A stretch of 64,000 bases of DNA from Prostheceraeus crozeri (Eukaryota > Platyhelminthes > Polycladida > Euryleptidae), in the NCBI GenBank assembly GCA_907163375.1, contig CAJQUW010001682.1, forward strand, positions 1 through 64,000, read 5' to 3'. Both the position numbers and the translations under genes were made by a program. The notes under the pieces are model-generated. The model worked only from the letters and a program-made list of their open reading frames with translations, ran no database searches and was not told the DNA's origin. How positions within the stretch are numbered: position 1 is the stretch's first letter; each line of letters starts with the position of its first letter. This document shows positions 1 through 10,083 of the stretch, piece after piece.

Positions 1-675
1 TATTATTAAAATTTTAACGACTCCAAATTTTTTTGGATTATAACAATCTTATAATTTATACAACAACGCAGAACAACAACCGTCTATCAATTTTTAAAAT
101 ATGGATTTGAAAATAATCTCTAAAAAAACAGCAATTGCTTCATCTATTCGAAGAATATGAAAAATCTGAATATGATAGAAGAAATAATTTGTGGTGTGAA
201 GAAGCTAGCAAAAAATAGACAGTTAGTTGAATCCAATAAAAATAAGCATATAAAAATACAATTAATAGATGATAGTGGTAATATGCAAGATCCTAGTAAA
301 CTAGATAAAACAATGAAACATTGTGTAATTTTTGATGATTGTGTTAATGACAGAAATCAGTCAGTTCAAAGAAATTATTTCACAAGAGGTAGACATAATA
401 ACTGTAGTGTTTTTTATTTAACACAAAGTATGTATTCATTAGACGGAAGTGTTATTAGAAAGAATGCAATTATATTTATACTAATTGAAATAAATGCAAG
501 AAACTTTAGTTTTTTGTTATGAGATTTATGTATAAGAGATAAAGATGAATTTAATCTATCGTGTAATAATGCTTGGTCAAAAGATTATGTTTTATCACAA
601 TTAATATTGATAAAAAAATTCATGAAAGATTATCGAACAATTGTTTACCGAAGTAATAAAATATACAAATATAAT
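1..675 (+). pseudogene. Polinton/Maverick-type packaging ATPase fragment (FtsK/HerA, A32-like)
   Basis: The open frame at 157-522 reads like the C-terminal half of the genome-packaging ATPase of Polinton/Maverick and adintovirus-like elements. The Walker-B-like segment is VIFDD at about residues 57-61, followed by NYFTRGRHNNCSVFYLTQS, the conserved FTRGRHN..v.yLtQS signature of this family. The Walker A part would lie upstream, outside the window; 60-156 is weakly similar in shifted frames. A TGA at 520-522 interrupts the frame, but family-like sequence (a D-E-F then a W...Y segment) continues to about 670, so the stop is premature. The family pumps DNA into capsids. This copy is a decayed fragment. 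Assignment rests on motif recognition only. Confidence 0.7.
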
Positions 676-976
676 GTTTTAATATTTTATTTTTATTATC
701 AGCTTTAATTTTGTCTATTGTTTTTAAAATATAATATTTGAATTTTGTGTAACATTGTATACAGCAAAAACATTTTACTGAACAAATTATTTTTTTATTG
801 CTTTGTTGTTTGTAATCTTTTCGTTTAAAGTTTTTCACTTTAAATTTTCACGTTAAATTTCTCTTAAAAGTTTCTGTTTAAAAGTTTTTCTAAAATTTGT
901 TTAAGTTTGTCTAATAAAGTTTTGTCTAATAAAGTTTTTACTCTTCTAAAAAATTTTATCATTCAACATAAAAGTT
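676..976. other. AT-rich spacer
   Basis: Very AT-rich sequence between the ATPase remnant and the membrane-hairpin gene, with repeated AAAGTTTTT-type words at 885-975. I see no gene. Confidence 0.5.
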
Positions 977-1567
977 TTATACCATCACTATAAATTTTAC
1001 CATCCTTTTTATTTTATCATCAACTTTTTCTGTCTGTGATTGAAATGATATTTGATTTACTTCATTAGCTATTTGATCAAATTTTTCAATCTCATCTAAC
1101 GTAATAACATTATCATCACATACTCTTTGAAAGTAGTAATGTAGTTTATCATAGACTTCTTTAATATGTAAATGCTTAGTTTTTAATGATTTTCGTTTCT
1201 TAGTTATTAAAGATTTATCTAACATTGTAACAAGTGAAGTTGCAAAAACACCCGTACCTGTTAAAGCTGTAGCAACTACTGGAATTACTAAAACACCTGA
1301 AGATATAACAATTGTTAAAGCACCTAAACTTATTGTTAAGAATATGCCAATTCCTTGTGTTACATTCTTAACTTTAGTCCATCTCTTTCTTAATTTTTTA
1401 TAATGCTCTAATCTTAATAATAATTGAGATTCCTTATCTTTCATATACCTTACTCTATCTTTGTGTTTTTCTTTATTCATTTTTTCAATGTTAATCTTTT
1501 CAATGTCCATTAAAGTAGAACTACGTTCATATGATAACGAAGGATATATTCTTGAGGTTCCTTCCAT
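977..1567 (-). CDS. Polinton-associated protein with central hydrophobic hairpin (unknown function)
   Basis: A 196-codon minus-strand frame with no stop. Residues about 1-70 are charged and probably coiled coil. Residues about 75-110 form a hydrophobic, Gly/Ala/Val-rich pair of possible membrane segments around a Pro-Val turn. The C-terminal third is Lys-rich and contains a KHLHIKEVYDKL segment followed by an acidic D-E-I-E-K-F stretch. This layout (coiled coil, glycine-rich hydrophobic hairpin, K-H-x-x-I helix, then a short acidic helix) resembles a protein I associate with animal Polintons; no enzymatic role is known to me. It faces the ATPase fragment convergently about 300 bp away, which supports a shared Polinton origin. 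It may be the only unbroken gene of the remnant. Confidence 0.5.
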   Translation of the reverse strand: MEGTSRIYPSLSYERSSTLMDIEKINIEKMNKEKHKDRVRYMKDKESQLLLRLEHYKKLRKRWTKVKNVTQGIGIFLTISLGALTIVISSGVLVIPVVATALTGTGVFATSLVTMLDKSLITKKRKSLKTKHLHIKEVYDKLHYYFQRVCDDNVITLDEIEKFDQIANEVNQISFQSQTEKVDDKIKRMVKFIVMV

Positions 1568-1640
1568 TTCGTTCCTTCCACTTTGTTTCCTCCACTTTTG
1601 TTTCTTCCATTTTTAAAGAAATATTTTTAGTCACATGATA

Positions 1641-2112
1641 TATTTTAAAAACCTGAAAGATGGATAAAACTTCATGAATTTGAAATTCTCAACTTTTATG
1701 ATTTTTCGTTCCGTTTCGGTCCTGAACGGTCATGATTATTGCGAGGGTGAAAATTGTCATTCTCAAATTTTGAGATTCTTAACTTTTATGATTTGTCTTG
1801 TGTCCTGGAACGGTCATGATTTAAGCGAGGTTCCGAAGGCTATCGCCCATTGTAATTCTCAAATTTGAGATTTTGAAAAATTTGAAAATTGGGTATTTTT
1901 TAAAAACGCCCAAATCCTCTGGCTTTAGCCATTTATGAATTTAGGTCTTCATAACCGAAAAAGGGTTCAAATTCATGAATTTATGTCGTTTTTAAAAATA
2001 CCATTTTTTGAAAAAATGGTACTTTTGAATGGACTAAATTCATGAATTTATGTCTTAAAAACCTGAAAAAGGGACTAAATTAATAAATTTAAGTCGTTTT
2101 TAAAAGTACTAT
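1641..2112. repeat. Short AT-rich repeats around palindrome AAATTCATGAATTT
   Basis: Two near-copies of a block with TTCTCAACTTTTATGATTT followed by a GAACGGTCATGATT segment lie at about 1684-1740 and 1777-1822. After that, the palindrome-containing word AAATTCATGAATTTATGTC, or a variant of it, recurs at about 1930, 1968, 2036 and 2075, usually followed by CGTTTTTAAAA. This is probably non-coding sequence of the Polinton-like remnant. Confidence 0.55.
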
Positions 2113-2116
2113 TTTT

Positions 2117-2441
2117 TTGATTTTAGTATACCTCAAGCGGGGTGTTTTTATACGCAGACGGGGCTCCTCGATGATAAGGTATGCATGCAAGATAAAATGC
2201 CTTCTTGGTTATGAGCTTCAGGGCGATGCGACAACGTACTCTTTGAATAACTTCAAAGGACAGCGTTCGGCATTATCACTGGCATACACTTACACTCATC
2301 GCGTGAAACCTTCGGATCCATTCTTGTGTTAGTAATACCAAAGCGTTTGTTTTTAGACATTCGCTCTGTGTATTCAAGAAAGTCACCATTTTCATCCTTT
2401 CCAAGGCGTAATTTGTGAATCCTCACCGTAGTCCAAATCAT
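2117..2441 (-). pseudogene. Unassigned coding remnant
   Basis: On the minus strand a 62-codon frame (2253-2441) is followed after an apparent frameshift near 2253 by another open stretch reaching about 2120. GC content is higher than on either side, which suggests former coding sequence. I do not recognise the family. It may belong to the Polinton-like remnant. Confidence 0.25.
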
Positions 2442-3480
2442 ATTGCTCTTGAGCTGCTCTTAAGCTAAGAATGCAATCCAAGATGATTAAATCATACGTT
2501 TGCTGGTGAAGTTTGTTTTTGGATTTGAATATCCAAAAATTCCTTTTCGCCAGAATTCATCTTCGGCTTCAATCGGTATATTGTTTGCTCGCTTTTTTGG
2601 AGGGTTAGCAAGGAACCAGCCTAGCTGACAGTTTCATTTCAGCTTTTAGGACCATGCGCGACTCTTGCGAAAGAACTGAGGATCTTTGAATAAGGAGAAA
2701 TTAAAAATGTGTAGTTGTGTATGAAGATTGTAATTGAATCATCGCTCCAAGCTCCTTTTAAAGTTGACGGTGGATATACCTGCTACTCCATCTAGTTTTT
2801 TCTGACATCAGAAAAGAAGTTACTTGAGGCAGTAATTCGCAAATCGGATTCGGTAAATTCATCAATTCCCTTGAGTTACCTTTAATGACCGTGAATTCTA
2901 ATTTTCTCATTCATCGTGCCAACTCTTAAATTAGATTAAATGCCCACTTCGCTTTTTGAATTAGTATTTTTTTGGGTCACTTTCATTTAGATGGCTTTGA
3001 ATTTCAGTTGTCAGCTAGTTGATGCAAATCTACTGGAAGTGGGAATTTGATTTTCAGTAATACGTGAAGCCATTACTCGTGTAGAACCTTTCACAGGAGA
3101 TGAGCTTGAGATAAAATGACCAGATTATTCCAGTTAGATTATGCAACTGATTCAAATTTCAAACATTCATTGAGAATATCAATGAATATACTCAGGTAAT
3201 CCATGGACTTCAAAATCATAGTGGCTATTGTAGTCTGATGGGATGAACCATAGAATTCGATCTTTCATGCCTTTGCTATCCATGGACTCCTACAACGAAT
3301 GCATAGATAGATAAGACTGAATCCATAGAATTCCAAGGTTTCAAATCTAAAAATGAAAATAAATCTATGGAAACCTAGATATTCTAGATCTCCAAGAATA
3401 CAGAATCCCAAATCTATGGTTGAATATATCAATTATGTTTGTCAATGTTGATATCATTACATACAGTGCTATAAATATGT
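2442..3480. other. No gene seen
   Basis: No convincing frame on either strand. Words such as GAATCCATAGAATTC and CCATGGACT recur loosely at 3180-3320. I can support nothing else. Confidence 0.4.
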
Positions 3481-3481
3481 T

Positions 3482-3577
3482 ATAAATGCCTCGATATCGG
3501 ATCCAAATGGCCAAATATCCTCGTGGCTTCGCCACTCGGACATTCTGACTATTTAAATCCTCTATCGAGGCATTTAT
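3482..3577. repeat. 96-bp miniature element with perfect 15-bp inverted termini
   Basis: ATAAATGCCTCGATA at 3482-3496 is the exact reverse complement of 3563-3577. Inside lies a second hairpin, CGTGGC-TTC-GCCAC, at about 3522-3537. It abuts the broken 5' LTR of the gypsy element, with 7 bp between. A solitary miniature foldback element or deletion derivative is the likeliest reading. I see no clear target duplication. Confidence 0.6.
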
Positions 3578-3584
3578 CATATAC

Positions 3585-3701
3585 TTAAATATTGAATGTA
3601 ATGTATCGGGGTAACCGGACATGCATTATATAGCAGTAGCTTCTACCTAAGATGGTTGTTCTAGCTCTCGATAAGCCCTTGACGTATTAAGAAGCGTTAC
3701 A
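3585..3701 (+). repeat. 5' LTR remnant of gypsy element
   Basis: 117 bp ending GCGTTACA, matching 8062-8178 with one mismatch. The U3 side is missing. Confidence 0.85.
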
Positions 3702-3719
3702 TGGCGGCAGCGTTATCAC
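3702..3719 (+). promoter_or_regulatory. Primer-binding site of gypsy element
   Basis: TGGCGGCAGCG directly follows the LTR end ACA. The TGG start is what complementarity to a tRNA 3' CCA end predicts. Which tRNA is not determined. Confidence 0.6.
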
Positions 3720-3720
3720 A

Positions 3721-4505
3721 ATGGCTATGTCGTCTCTTCCGTCGCCACTACCGTTTCACATACATGAACGGGATGCATCTGAGAAATGGAAAGCATGGAA
3801 GGAAAGATTTGTATGCTATTTGATTGCAACGAATACAAATAAAGAAGATGATGTAGTTCAAGTATCCACTCTACTGACAGTAAGTGGGCAAGAAGCTCAT
3901 GATGTATATCTTACATTTCAGTGGGCAGATCCCAAAGATCAGTACAATATAAAGATTGTTTTGGATCAATTCGAAAGTTATTGTCAGCCACGAAGTAACA
4001 TACCATTTGAAAGATATAAATTCAATTCGAGATGTCAAAATCTCAGTGAGTCTTTTGAGCATTATGTCACAACATTTATGAACCCATTGCAACGTTCATA
4101 GTGGTTATTTGAATCGGTTACACTTGACCGAATTCATTTTTGGCATACAAAATGACAGAATAAAGAGAGAAAGACTCCTTCGTGAAAGTGGATTGTCTCT
4201 CGACAAAACTCTGGAAAAGAAATTTGTAGAGCCGCTGAATTTTCATCTTGCCAAGTATAAAGACACTGTCCTAAATGTGGTATCAAAAATGAACAGTCTT
4301 CAATATGACATATAAAAAAGAAAATTGATTATAGATCAAATTACAATGAGAATAGACAAACAACGACCTAAAACTATCACACAAGGCAGTGAGTGCAACT
4401 ATTTCTGTGATAAAAAACCACGACCTTTAAAAGAACGCAAGGAAGAATGTCCAGCTTGGGGGCAAGAAATGTTCACGCTGTGGTGAATTCAACCATTTTC
4501 AATGT
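3721..4505 (+). pseudogene. gypsy Gag (broken)
   Basis: ATG at 3721 follows the primer site and opens a Gag-like protein. Recognisable parts are a W-K-x-W-x-x-R segment near residue 20, an F-E-x-Y-C segment, and PFERYKFNSRCQ near residue 100, typical of gypsy Gag. The frame stops at 4101 and resumes in another frame at about 4109 with FGIQNDRIKRERLLRESGLS, the usual continuation. An in-frame TAA near 4313 and a further shift precede a CCHC zinc knuckle (C-S-R-C-G-E-F-N-H-F-Q-C, about 4467-4502). At least three lesions separate these blocks. Intact Gag would form the particle shell and bind RNA. Confidence 0.8.
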
Positions 4506-4511
4506 TGTGTT

Positions 4512-5115
4512 ATGTTTGCTCTCAATATCAAAAATAAATATCCAAGAAAGATTCATACTCTGTTACAAAAGGAAAAAGACAATGATGTAGCCCAAATCTT
4601 TAATGTCAGGAGTATCAACTCTTTATCTTTCAAACCGGAACAAACTGTTACTTTGAAATTATTATGTGGTAATATTCGTGGTTATAGTCGATTTCAGCTT
4701 AATTGTGGGGCAGATTGTAACATCATACCATTACATGTTTATCGTCCGGCATCACAAGACTGGAATTTAAAGAATATTGTGAGTTCAAAAGCAATGTTGG
4801 TAGGATATGGTAGGAAGAAAGTTCCTACAATCGGAAGCGTCAATTTGAAAGTCAATAGAGGTTCTCAGTCAAAACAGTATGTATTTAATTTGGTAAATGG
4901 AACAAATTATCATTCTATAGATTTGGGGTGATCATCATCATGCATTTGATTTGGGGTCTTATAGAAATAAAGGACAATGATGCGCTAAATAATTTTAACA
5001 CCGTTTTGTCAAAATTTCTCCAAACAATTATGCAACATAGCGATGATTTAAAGATTATGTTATCCTACTGTATTCTGCGGATCGAGTTGGACTTATTGAA
5101 GGCGAATATAACATA
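4512..5115 (+). pseudogene. gypsy retropepsin region, catalytic motif altered
   Basis: The 139-codon frame 4512-4931 continues from the zinc knuckle. It holds the protease core as RFQLNCGADCNIIPL, where the family has D-T-G-A-D-C-N. The catalytic Asp reads Asn and the following Thr reads Cys, so this copy should be inactive. A short frame to 5115 carries the linker towards RT. The altered triad agrees with the broken state of the rest of the element. Confidence 0.75.
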
Positions 5116-5129
5116 AAAATGGGAATCCT

Positions 5130-6435
5130 AAAATTCCGCCTGTTCAGCATCCACGACATCGAAGAGTTCCTATTGCGTTACAACAAAGATTGCGTGATAC
5201 CACGCTAATGAAATTAGAAGAGCAAGAAATTTTGACCCCCTGTGACTGAACCGACCGAATGGATTTCAATCGATGGTCTTAGTACCAAAACAAGATAATC
5301 GTCTCCTCCGTCTAGTTATCGATCCAAAGAACCTTAATAAGGCGATTCTTACAGAGGATTTTCCGCTTTCCAACTTGGATGATATTTCACCAAGACTTTG
5401 GTAAGGCTCGTATTTTACGAAACTAGATGTACAAGCATGGGTTTTGGCACAATAAAACTAGACGAAAGAAAGCAGCTACCTTACAACTTTCCAATACTGT
5501 CCCTTTGGAAGATTCCGGTATTTGAGAATGCCATATTGGACTATCATCAAGTCCGGAAGTATTTGCAAGACGCATGCATCAGTTGCGCAGAGGAATTAGC
5601 AGGAGTGGTTGTAGTAGCAGATGATTTCTTAATTTTTGGTTGTGGTGATACAAAGGAAGAAGCTTTAAAAGATCATGAGAAAAAACTTGATGGCCTTTTT
5701 GAATCAATGGAAAAGAAAAACGTTTGTTTTCTTAAATTCAAGGAAAGATCGTTCTAAGAAGTGACAAAGTGCCTTTTATTGGACACATAGGCAACTGGAA
5801 TGAAAGCCTACAGTGCATCACCTAGATCATGTAAAGGCTGTGTTAAACATGCCTGCTCCTACCGATATTGCAGGAGTGAGACGTTTTCTGGGAATGTGTT
5901 GGCAATATTTGGCAAATTTATGCCTAAACTTTCTGATATGACGCAATCCATTGCGCGTGTTTAAACCCAGAAAATATATTGAATTTCTGTTGGAGAGGAA
6001 GCTCAACAAAAGGCATCTTGCTGCAGTGAAGGAAGCAGCGATTAAGACTCCTGTATTACGGTAACTATGATGTTAATTCAAGAAATAAGCTCTTCAATGC
6101 GACAGTTCTCAATTTGGTTTAGGAGCATCAATGTTACAAGATGGTCAACCGGTCGCGTTTTCATAAAGAGCTCTATCCGACGCCAGAGCAACGCGCTATG
6201 CTCAAATTGAAAAGGAATGACTTTAGCAATCGTATTGCCTTGCGAACGTTTTCATGAATTATATTTAAGGGTCGGAACTTTAATCAATGTACAATCTGAT
6301 CACTTACCTTTGGAATCAATTTTTAAGAAACCATTAAATTCTGCACCAGCGCGGTTACAAAGATTGCTTTTACTACTTCAAAAGTACTCTCTGAAAGTTC
6401 GTTATGTACGCGTGTCTCATTCTTGTATATAGCAG
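5130..6435 (+). pseudogene. gypsy reverse transcriptase and RNase H (broken)
   Basis: Starts with an RRVPIALQQRL-type block (about 5150) and a segment resembling LEEQEILTP. It then runs through fragments in all three frames: the ID-P-K-N-L-N-K-A-I segment (about 5318), the K-L-D-V...F-G region (about 5420), and VVVVADDFLIFG near 5610-5645, where the active-site box is V-A-D-D rather than Y-x-D-D. The connection with an RRFLGM block is near 5875. RNase H-like pieces (a Y-A-Q-I-E-K-E segment near 6195, ERFHEL near 6245, and SDHLPLESIFKKP near 6298) end about 6430. Frameshifts recur every 100-300 bp. Confidence 0.8.
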
Positions 6436-6689
6436 ATACATTCTATCAAGGAGCAAGTACCAGTGAATCAAATAAGATCCTCCGACCGGACAGTGATAAA
6501 GTGAATATAATTGAATTCTGTTGATCCTCCAGAAAATTACTTTAATGGTTCGGTTCAGACAACCGTGGTACTATCAGAGAAGCAACTGAAAGTGACGATT
6601 CTTCTTTTACAAACCCAGAAAACAAACAAATGAATTACAACCCAGAAACAAACAAATGACACAATTATAACATGGTTTTTCCTGATCAC

Positions 6690-7927
6690 AGAAAGGCAGG
6701 ATACTTCTTCCGTAACTATACAAGTTTATATTATCCTTATCGAGATGAGCTAGCAACTCATGACGGTTTAATCTACAAAGGAAATAAATTAGTAATACCT
6801 CATTCTTTACGAAGAGAAATGATGGGAAGTTTCCCATTCGGGACACATGGCCACTGAATCCGAACTCTACGAAGAATACGAGAAGCAATTTTTTGGCCCG
6901 GAATGACAGGAGATGTTAAACAACTTTTATCTCAGATGTGAATCGTGTCTAAAAGTATCAAAACAAACATCCTGAGAAGAACCTATGATCACAACATATA
7001 ATTCTCCTATAGACCTTGGTCGAAACTCGGAGCAGATTTAGTTATTTAGATGGAAGAAATTTATATGGTAGTTGTGGACTACTACAAGCAACTTTATTAG
7101 AAGTTGCGAGATTAGAAAAGTGCTACAGTCTTCGAAGTGGTCATTAACAGGCGTTTTCCGAATGAATGTTCGCACGTTTTGGGGTATTCCAGATTGTTTG
7201 ATAAGTGACAATGGACCACAATTTGATAATTCTGATTTGTAGAGAGATTATCGTCGGAGTAAAAATGTGGGATTTGAACATAAAACAAGTTGTCCGGAGG
7301 TATCCCACAGTTCAAACGAGAAAAGCTGAAAATGCAGTTAAGACTATAAAAAGACTATTCAACAAATGCAAACATAATGGTGAATTGGAATATATTTCAC
7401 TATTGAATTGGCGAAATACTCCATCTGAGGGTATTGGCACGAGTCCGGCTCAAAGATTGATGGGAAGAAGATGTAAGACTAAATTGCCGTGTACAGAGTC
7501 ATTTTTAGCGCCAAATTATAGTATGGATAACGATATAACAAACATAAAGCGTATGAAAATGAAACAGAAGTCATGGTACGATAAAAGAACGAGAACAAGG
7601 AGAAATTTACGAGAAGGTGATACAGTGCGAATGAAGCAGCCGAATAAACATGAATGGTCGAGAGGCAAGATAATTCGAAAGATGGATGAACCACGATCTT
7701 TTAAAGTAAGACTTGAAGACGGCACCGACTACAGAAGAACATCTCGCCATTTGCGAAGAACACAGGAAGTTCCGTTCCTTGAACCTATGGAAGGGGCAGA
7801 TGACACAAACAGTGCTGCATTACCAACGAACGAGGACCGAGAAATTTCGAGAGAGACACTAACGCTAAGAAGGTCACAGCGTATAAGAAGACCGCCAAAT
7901 CGCCTGAGATATGATTCTTGGAAGTGA
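6690..7927 (+). pseudogene. gypsy integrase (broken), long open C-terminus
   Basis: The N-terminal zinc-binding region starts at about 6740 (GLIYKGNKLVIP), then a GTHGH segment and F-W-P-G-M near 6893. The catalytic core (about 7020-7250) is spread over several frames with stops. From 7205 to 7927 the frame is open. It contains N-A-V-K-T-I-K-R-L-F and the LLNWRNTPSEGIGTSPAQRL block typical of the core end, then a basic C-terminal domain with LREGDTVRM. The integrase would join LTR DNA to the host chromosome. The last 180 codons are the best-preserved coding part of the element. Confidence 0.8.
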
Positions 7928-7952
7928 CAGTTTTCTTTCTTAAGGAAGGGCA

Positions 7953-8178
7953 TGTGGCGAGCTATGGATTTCGCACGTACTGTGCATGTCTATGTAAATG
8001 CAACTCTCTAGGTCATAGTTATGACCAGACGATATCTGTGTAAAATTTCAGTTATTGTCATTTAAATATTGAATGTAATGTATCGGGGTAACCGGACATG
8101 CATTATATAGCAGTAGCTTCTACCTAAGATGGTTGTTCTAGCTCTCGATAGGCCCTTGACGTATTAAGAAGCGTTACA
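7953..8178 (+). repeat. 3' LTR of gypsy element
   Basis: 226 bp from TGTGGCGAGC to GCGTTACA, so it has TG...CA ends. Directly upstream, TTAAGGAAGGGCA at about 7940-7952 serves as polypurine tract. The next five bases, GAATT (8179-8183), are the candidate target duplication, but the 5' partner is lost. Confidence 0.8.
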
Positions 8179-8181
8179 GAA

Positions 8182-10083
8182 TTAACAGATTCTTCATAGA
8201 AAATTACAATGCGGATGACTGCATGCTACCGAATGGGATTTGTTCAAAATGTCGAAATGATTTGTTAGAAATAAGCCAAGACCAGAAAGATGTCAATACT
8301 CTTCCGGAAGTCCATGATTTCAGCAGTCTTGTTTCTTCCATCCGTCTTACGGCTACACGCCAAGATCCCTTTCCTTTCTGTCCTTGTCAGATGTGTGACG
8401 TCGCAAGATGTAAAGGTACTGTTGCTCCAAAACGAAAGGTAGGTCGTCCTCCATCATTAGATTAGAAGTCTTTCATGCCCCGCTCGTCCAGGGCAAAAAT
8501 ATGTACGGTACATCCTCTTATTCCACTATACATCGCGGACTCTCGCATTCTTGTAACATTTCGACTCTACGGAGCAACTTGACGGAGATCGTCAGTACCG
8601 AGGATCAGAGAAGCAAGGATTTGATAGCTGGTGAGTTGATTCGGGAAAAGTTGAGGGAGAGTAGCCACCTGAGCAAATTTCGTTCGCTACAAAGGGTCCA
8701 AATTCACTGAAAATCTCAATGAGTGATAGCAAAGCTAGACAAGAGCCTAAATTTCATTCTGAGACCTTGAATGAGTTACAGATATCCTTGGGTGCATCTA
8801 ATGTTGCAATGAAGACGATTATTTGTACTTTCATTCGGAAGTCAGCTGGGCGGAATTCTATCGATGGAAATTGCCAGCAATACTTCATCAATCGCGATAA
8901 AAGTCTTTCCAATTTCTTCTCATTGGGACAAGTTATTGTGGACGATGACTCAAAACTTCCTGTAGTTTATTGCAATGATGTCATTTGCTTTGTTGATTAT
9001 ATCCTTCAGATCCATGAATCTGATTGCAACGACGTCCTTATGAAAATAGGAGCTGACGTGGAGCTGGATTCTTCAAGGTGTGTGTGTGTGTGTCCATGAT
9101 TACTGATGACAATGCTTCTGGTTCTTCAACTAGAATCACTGATTCGAGTGTTAAGGGTCTCTTTGTGTTAGCCATAGTTTCCGACTTCAAGGAGAACTAT
9201 CAGAATGTGAAGTCAGTTTTCGATTTGTTGGGAATAGAGAACCTGCAAAGCAAATTCACCATGGCCGTGGATCTTAAAATGATCAACATAGTGACCGGAA
9301 TCCAGGCCCATGGAAGCACCCATCCCTGCGCATATTGCCAAGCTTCCAAGGACAACTTCAATGATGTTTGCAAGTACAGATCTTCCGTTATACGCACGCT
9401 GGGGTCTGTTAGGAATAATTCACGAAAATTCCAAGCATAAATCTTGTGCCAAGGACTTCAACAACTGCACGAATCCTCCGTTGATCAGTGGGGATGACCA
9501 TGAGATGATCATTTCTTTGTTGCCTCCACCGGAGCTTCATCTTCTGCTCCGTGTGACGAATAAGATGCACACAGAACTGGAAAAAAGGAATGAAGCAGTG
9601 GCCACAGAGTGGAGCAGGAGAGTGTGGCTGACGAGACCGAAATTGCACTCAGGTGAATTTAATGGAAATATATGTCGTCGTTTATTGAAAAAGACTGATG
9701 TCCTCAGAGATATCATTTACCCGACTGACTCTTGGTTACTTTCATACGCTGAAGCTTTCTCTGACTTCAATTTAGTGGTTGAAAGTTGCTTTGGACGGTC
9801 ACTGCATCCAGATTTTGCGGTATTCATAAACAAATTCACAGATTCGTATTTCAGGCTTGGAATCAATGTGACCACGGCTGTCCAAATTGTGATGGTTCAC
9901 ATCAGACAGTTTTGCAACCTCACGAAATCGTCCTTGGGAAAATACGGAGAGCAAGCCTCAGAAGCCGTGCATACCGACTTTGGCGCGTTGTGGACTCAAT
10001 GCGGTCAGGTTTCAAGAGTGCACCCAGCTTTTGACAGAAACCTACTTGACACTACGGTCCGATACAATGGACGTCATAAGTGA
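8182..10083 (+). pseudogene. Transposase-like gene with RAG1/Transib-like motif order (broken)
   Basis: Five open pieces (8182-8465, 8501-8710, 8719-9099, 9078-9440, 9310-10083) form one protein interrupted by frameshifts. N-terminal cysteine pairs (GICSKCRNDL, CPCQMCDVARCKG) and an RGLSHSCN motif suggest zinc binding. Then come a K-I-G-A-D segment (about 9045), HPCAYCQASK (about 9330), PPPELHLLLRVTNK (about 9526), FNGNICRRLLKK (about 9657) and SEAVHTDFGALW (about 9958). This order parallels RAG1 (catalytic D, C-x-x-C, x-L-H, G-N-x-x-R-x-L, late acidic motif), although the acid expected beside the L-H box is absent. The family is one I know only as repetitive metazoan proteins. The N-terminus is missing at the gypsy 3' LTR. 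AATAAA occurs near 10123. Confidence 0.55.
9078..9093 (+). repeat. (GT)8 microsatellite inside the broken transposase
   Basis: Perfect GT run at the frame change between two coding pieces. Length change here could have caused the frameshift. Confidence 0.8.

Larger units (their letters stand above)
3585..8178 (+). mobile_element. Ty3/gypsy LTR retrotransposon, defective
   Basis: Order: 5' LTR remnant, primer site, gag, zinc knuckle, protease, RT, RNase H, integrase, polypurine tract, 3' LTR. The two LTRs share 117 bp at their 3' ends with one difference (A at 3674, G at 8151). The 5' LTR lacks its first ~109 bp, replaced by the inverted-repeat element at 3482-3577. The internal region has many frameshifts and stops although the LTRs are about 99% identical. 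The 3' LTR is followed directly by a decayed transposase gene (8182 onward), so the element probably inserted there. Confidence 0.85.

Noticed and set aside
9625-9650. CTGACGAGACCGAAA, hammerhead-like boxes
   Set aside because: Lies inside recognisable coding sequence, and the four bases between the boxes cannot form stem II.
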